Shown one piece after another: positions 6,219 through 7,015 of a DNA stretch of 7,015 bases. The notes beneath the pieces were generated by a model that searched no databases, had not been told where the DNA came from, and saw nothing but the letters and a program-made list of their open reading frames with translations. Location: NCBI GenBank assembly GCA_946406095.1, contig CAMJJO010000089.1, forward strand, positions 1 to 7,015, given 5' to 3'. Every line of letters starts with the position of its first letter. Position 1 is the stretch's first letter. Made by a program: the position numbers and the translations under genes. The DNA comes from an uncultured Bacteroidales bacterium. Its GTDB lineage: Bacteria > Bacteroidota > Bacteroidia > Bacteroidales > UBA932.

Positions 6219-7015
6219 ATGGCTGACAAGAAATTCAATGTCAAGTATTGCGTGCTTCTGCCGATCGTGCTCATAGCCACAATATTTCTCGTGGCAGTGC
6301 CCGTGTCTTTCTTCGGCATCGACGCTCTCACGGTCACCCAGCAGCGCGTGATTGCACTCTTCGTGTTCGCCGCCCTGATGTGGATCTTCGAGATCATCCC
6401 CAACTGGACCACTTCACTGCTGGTTATCGTCATCGCTCTGCTCACAGTTTCCGACAAGGGACTGGGCTTCCTCTGCAAGCCTGAATTCGGCCAGCTGGTC
6501 GGCTTCAAGAGCATCATGGCTTCGTTTGCAGATCCTGTTGTCATGCTCTTCCTGGGCGGCTTCGTGCTGGCCATAATGGCAGAGAAATACGGCCTCGACG
6601 TCACTATGGGCCGCGCTCTCCTTGGCCTCTTCGGCACCAAGCCCAAATGGGTCCTGTTGGGATTCCTGGTGGTGATTTCCGTGTTCTCGATGTTTATGAG
6701 CAACACCGCCACCGCCGCCATGATGCTGGCTTTCCTGGCACCTGTGCTCGGCACTCTCCCCGCCGACGATAAAGGCAAGATCGGCCTGGCCCTGTCCATT
6801 CCCGTGGCTGCCAACATCGGTGGCATAGGCACCCCCATCGGCACTCCTCCCAACGCCACTGCGGTAAAGTTCCTCGCAGAGTCCGGCGTAGAAGTTCCTT
6901 TCATGCAGTGGATGATCCACATGATTCCCTATGTGGCCATCATGATCCTCCTCGCATGGTTGCTCCTTCAGTTCTTCTTCCCCTTCAAGGCAAAGAAACT
7001 GGTTCTGGAGATCCC
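6219..7015 (+). CDS. SLC13/DASS-family anion:sodium symporter, N-terminal part; 3' end missing
   Basis: The frame is open from the ATG at 6219 to the window edge, giving 265 residues, about half of a family member. The product is a polytopic inner-membrane protein with hydrophobic segments near residues 11-32, 44-77, 100-118, 145-175, 190-215 and 236-255. The first SNT motif (Ser161-Asn162-Thr163 in MSNTATAAM), a substrate/sodium-binding signature of DASS carriers, is present, as is the GTPIGTPPN loop (204-212) within ANIGGIGTPIGTPPN. The short cytoplasmic start MADKKFN has no signal peptide, as normal for these carriers. Substrates in the family include C4-dicarboxylates, citrate and sulfate; dicarboxylate would fit a succinate-producing fermenter, but the deciding second half is outside the window. 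The A/T-rich leader after the terminator has no recognisable ribosome-binding site, usual in Bacteroidota. It must be transcribed from its own promoter or by read-through. Confidence 0.88.
   Translation, partial: MADKKFNVKYCVLLPIVLIATIFLVAVPVSFFGIDALTVTQQRVIALFVFAALMWIFEIIPNWTTSLLVIVIALLTVSDKGLGFLCKPEFGQLVGFKSIMASFADPVVMLFLGGFVLAIMAEKYGLDVTMGRALLGLFGTKPKWVLLGFLVVISVFSMFMSNTATAAMMLAFLAPVLGTLPADDKGKIGLALSIPVAANIGGIGTPIGTPPNATAVKFLAESGVEVPFMQWMIHMIPYVAIMILLAWLLLQFFFPFKAKKLVLEI

Noticed and set aside
6086..6922. A 278-codon minus-strand open frame spanning the end of the glycosyltransferase, the terminator and the transporter.
   Set aside because: It reads through the strong + strand terminator and lies opposite a clear SLC13 coding frame; its translation is low in complexity and matches no family I know.

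Overview
The window looks like chromosomal DNA from a member of the Bacteroidota, probably a fairly GC-rich Bacteroidales. The evidence is the fused gamma/alpha form of KorA, a secreted protein of the PCMD family (essentially a Bacteroidota family), A/T-rich gene leaders without clear Shine-Dalgarno sites, and the gene families overall. I cannot fix the genus from sequence alone. All supported genes are on the + strand, and no RNA gene, CRISPR array, insertion sequence or phage gene is visible.

Region 1 (1-4197) is a 2-oxoglutarate node. It holds a 2-oxoacid:ferredoxin oxidoreductase alpha subunit (korA, cut by the left edge), its beta subunit (korB, 1 base later) and a hexameric-type glutamate dehydrogenase (gdhA, 29 bases later). 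KorAB interconverts succinyl-CoA + CO2 and 2-oxoglutarate with ferredoxin, and GDH interconverts 2-oxoglutarate + ammonium and glutamate. Together they could carry carbon from the reductive branch of an incomplete TCA cycle into glutamate, linking ferredoxin redox state to ammonium assimilation. A short hairpin with a T-run follows gdhA and probably ends this unit.

Region 2 (4242-6152) is a two-gene unit: a small secreted PCMD-family protein, whose best start is the ATG at 4242, followed after 3 bases by a GT-B fold family 4 glycosyltransferase. A textbook intrinsic terminator (8-bp stem, 10 T) closes it at 6168-6196.

Region 3 (6219 to the right edge) is the first half of an SLC13/DASS-type sodium-coupled anion (dicarboxylate-like) transporter. 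It carries the first SNT motif and a GTPIGTPPN loop, and the window ends inside it.

Most of this is ordinary core metabolism. I did not find a convincing new system. The points most worth a second look are the secreted PCMD/glycosyltransferase pair, a cysteine-rich variant segment in the GDH, and a promoter-like box placed immediately before the strong terminator.
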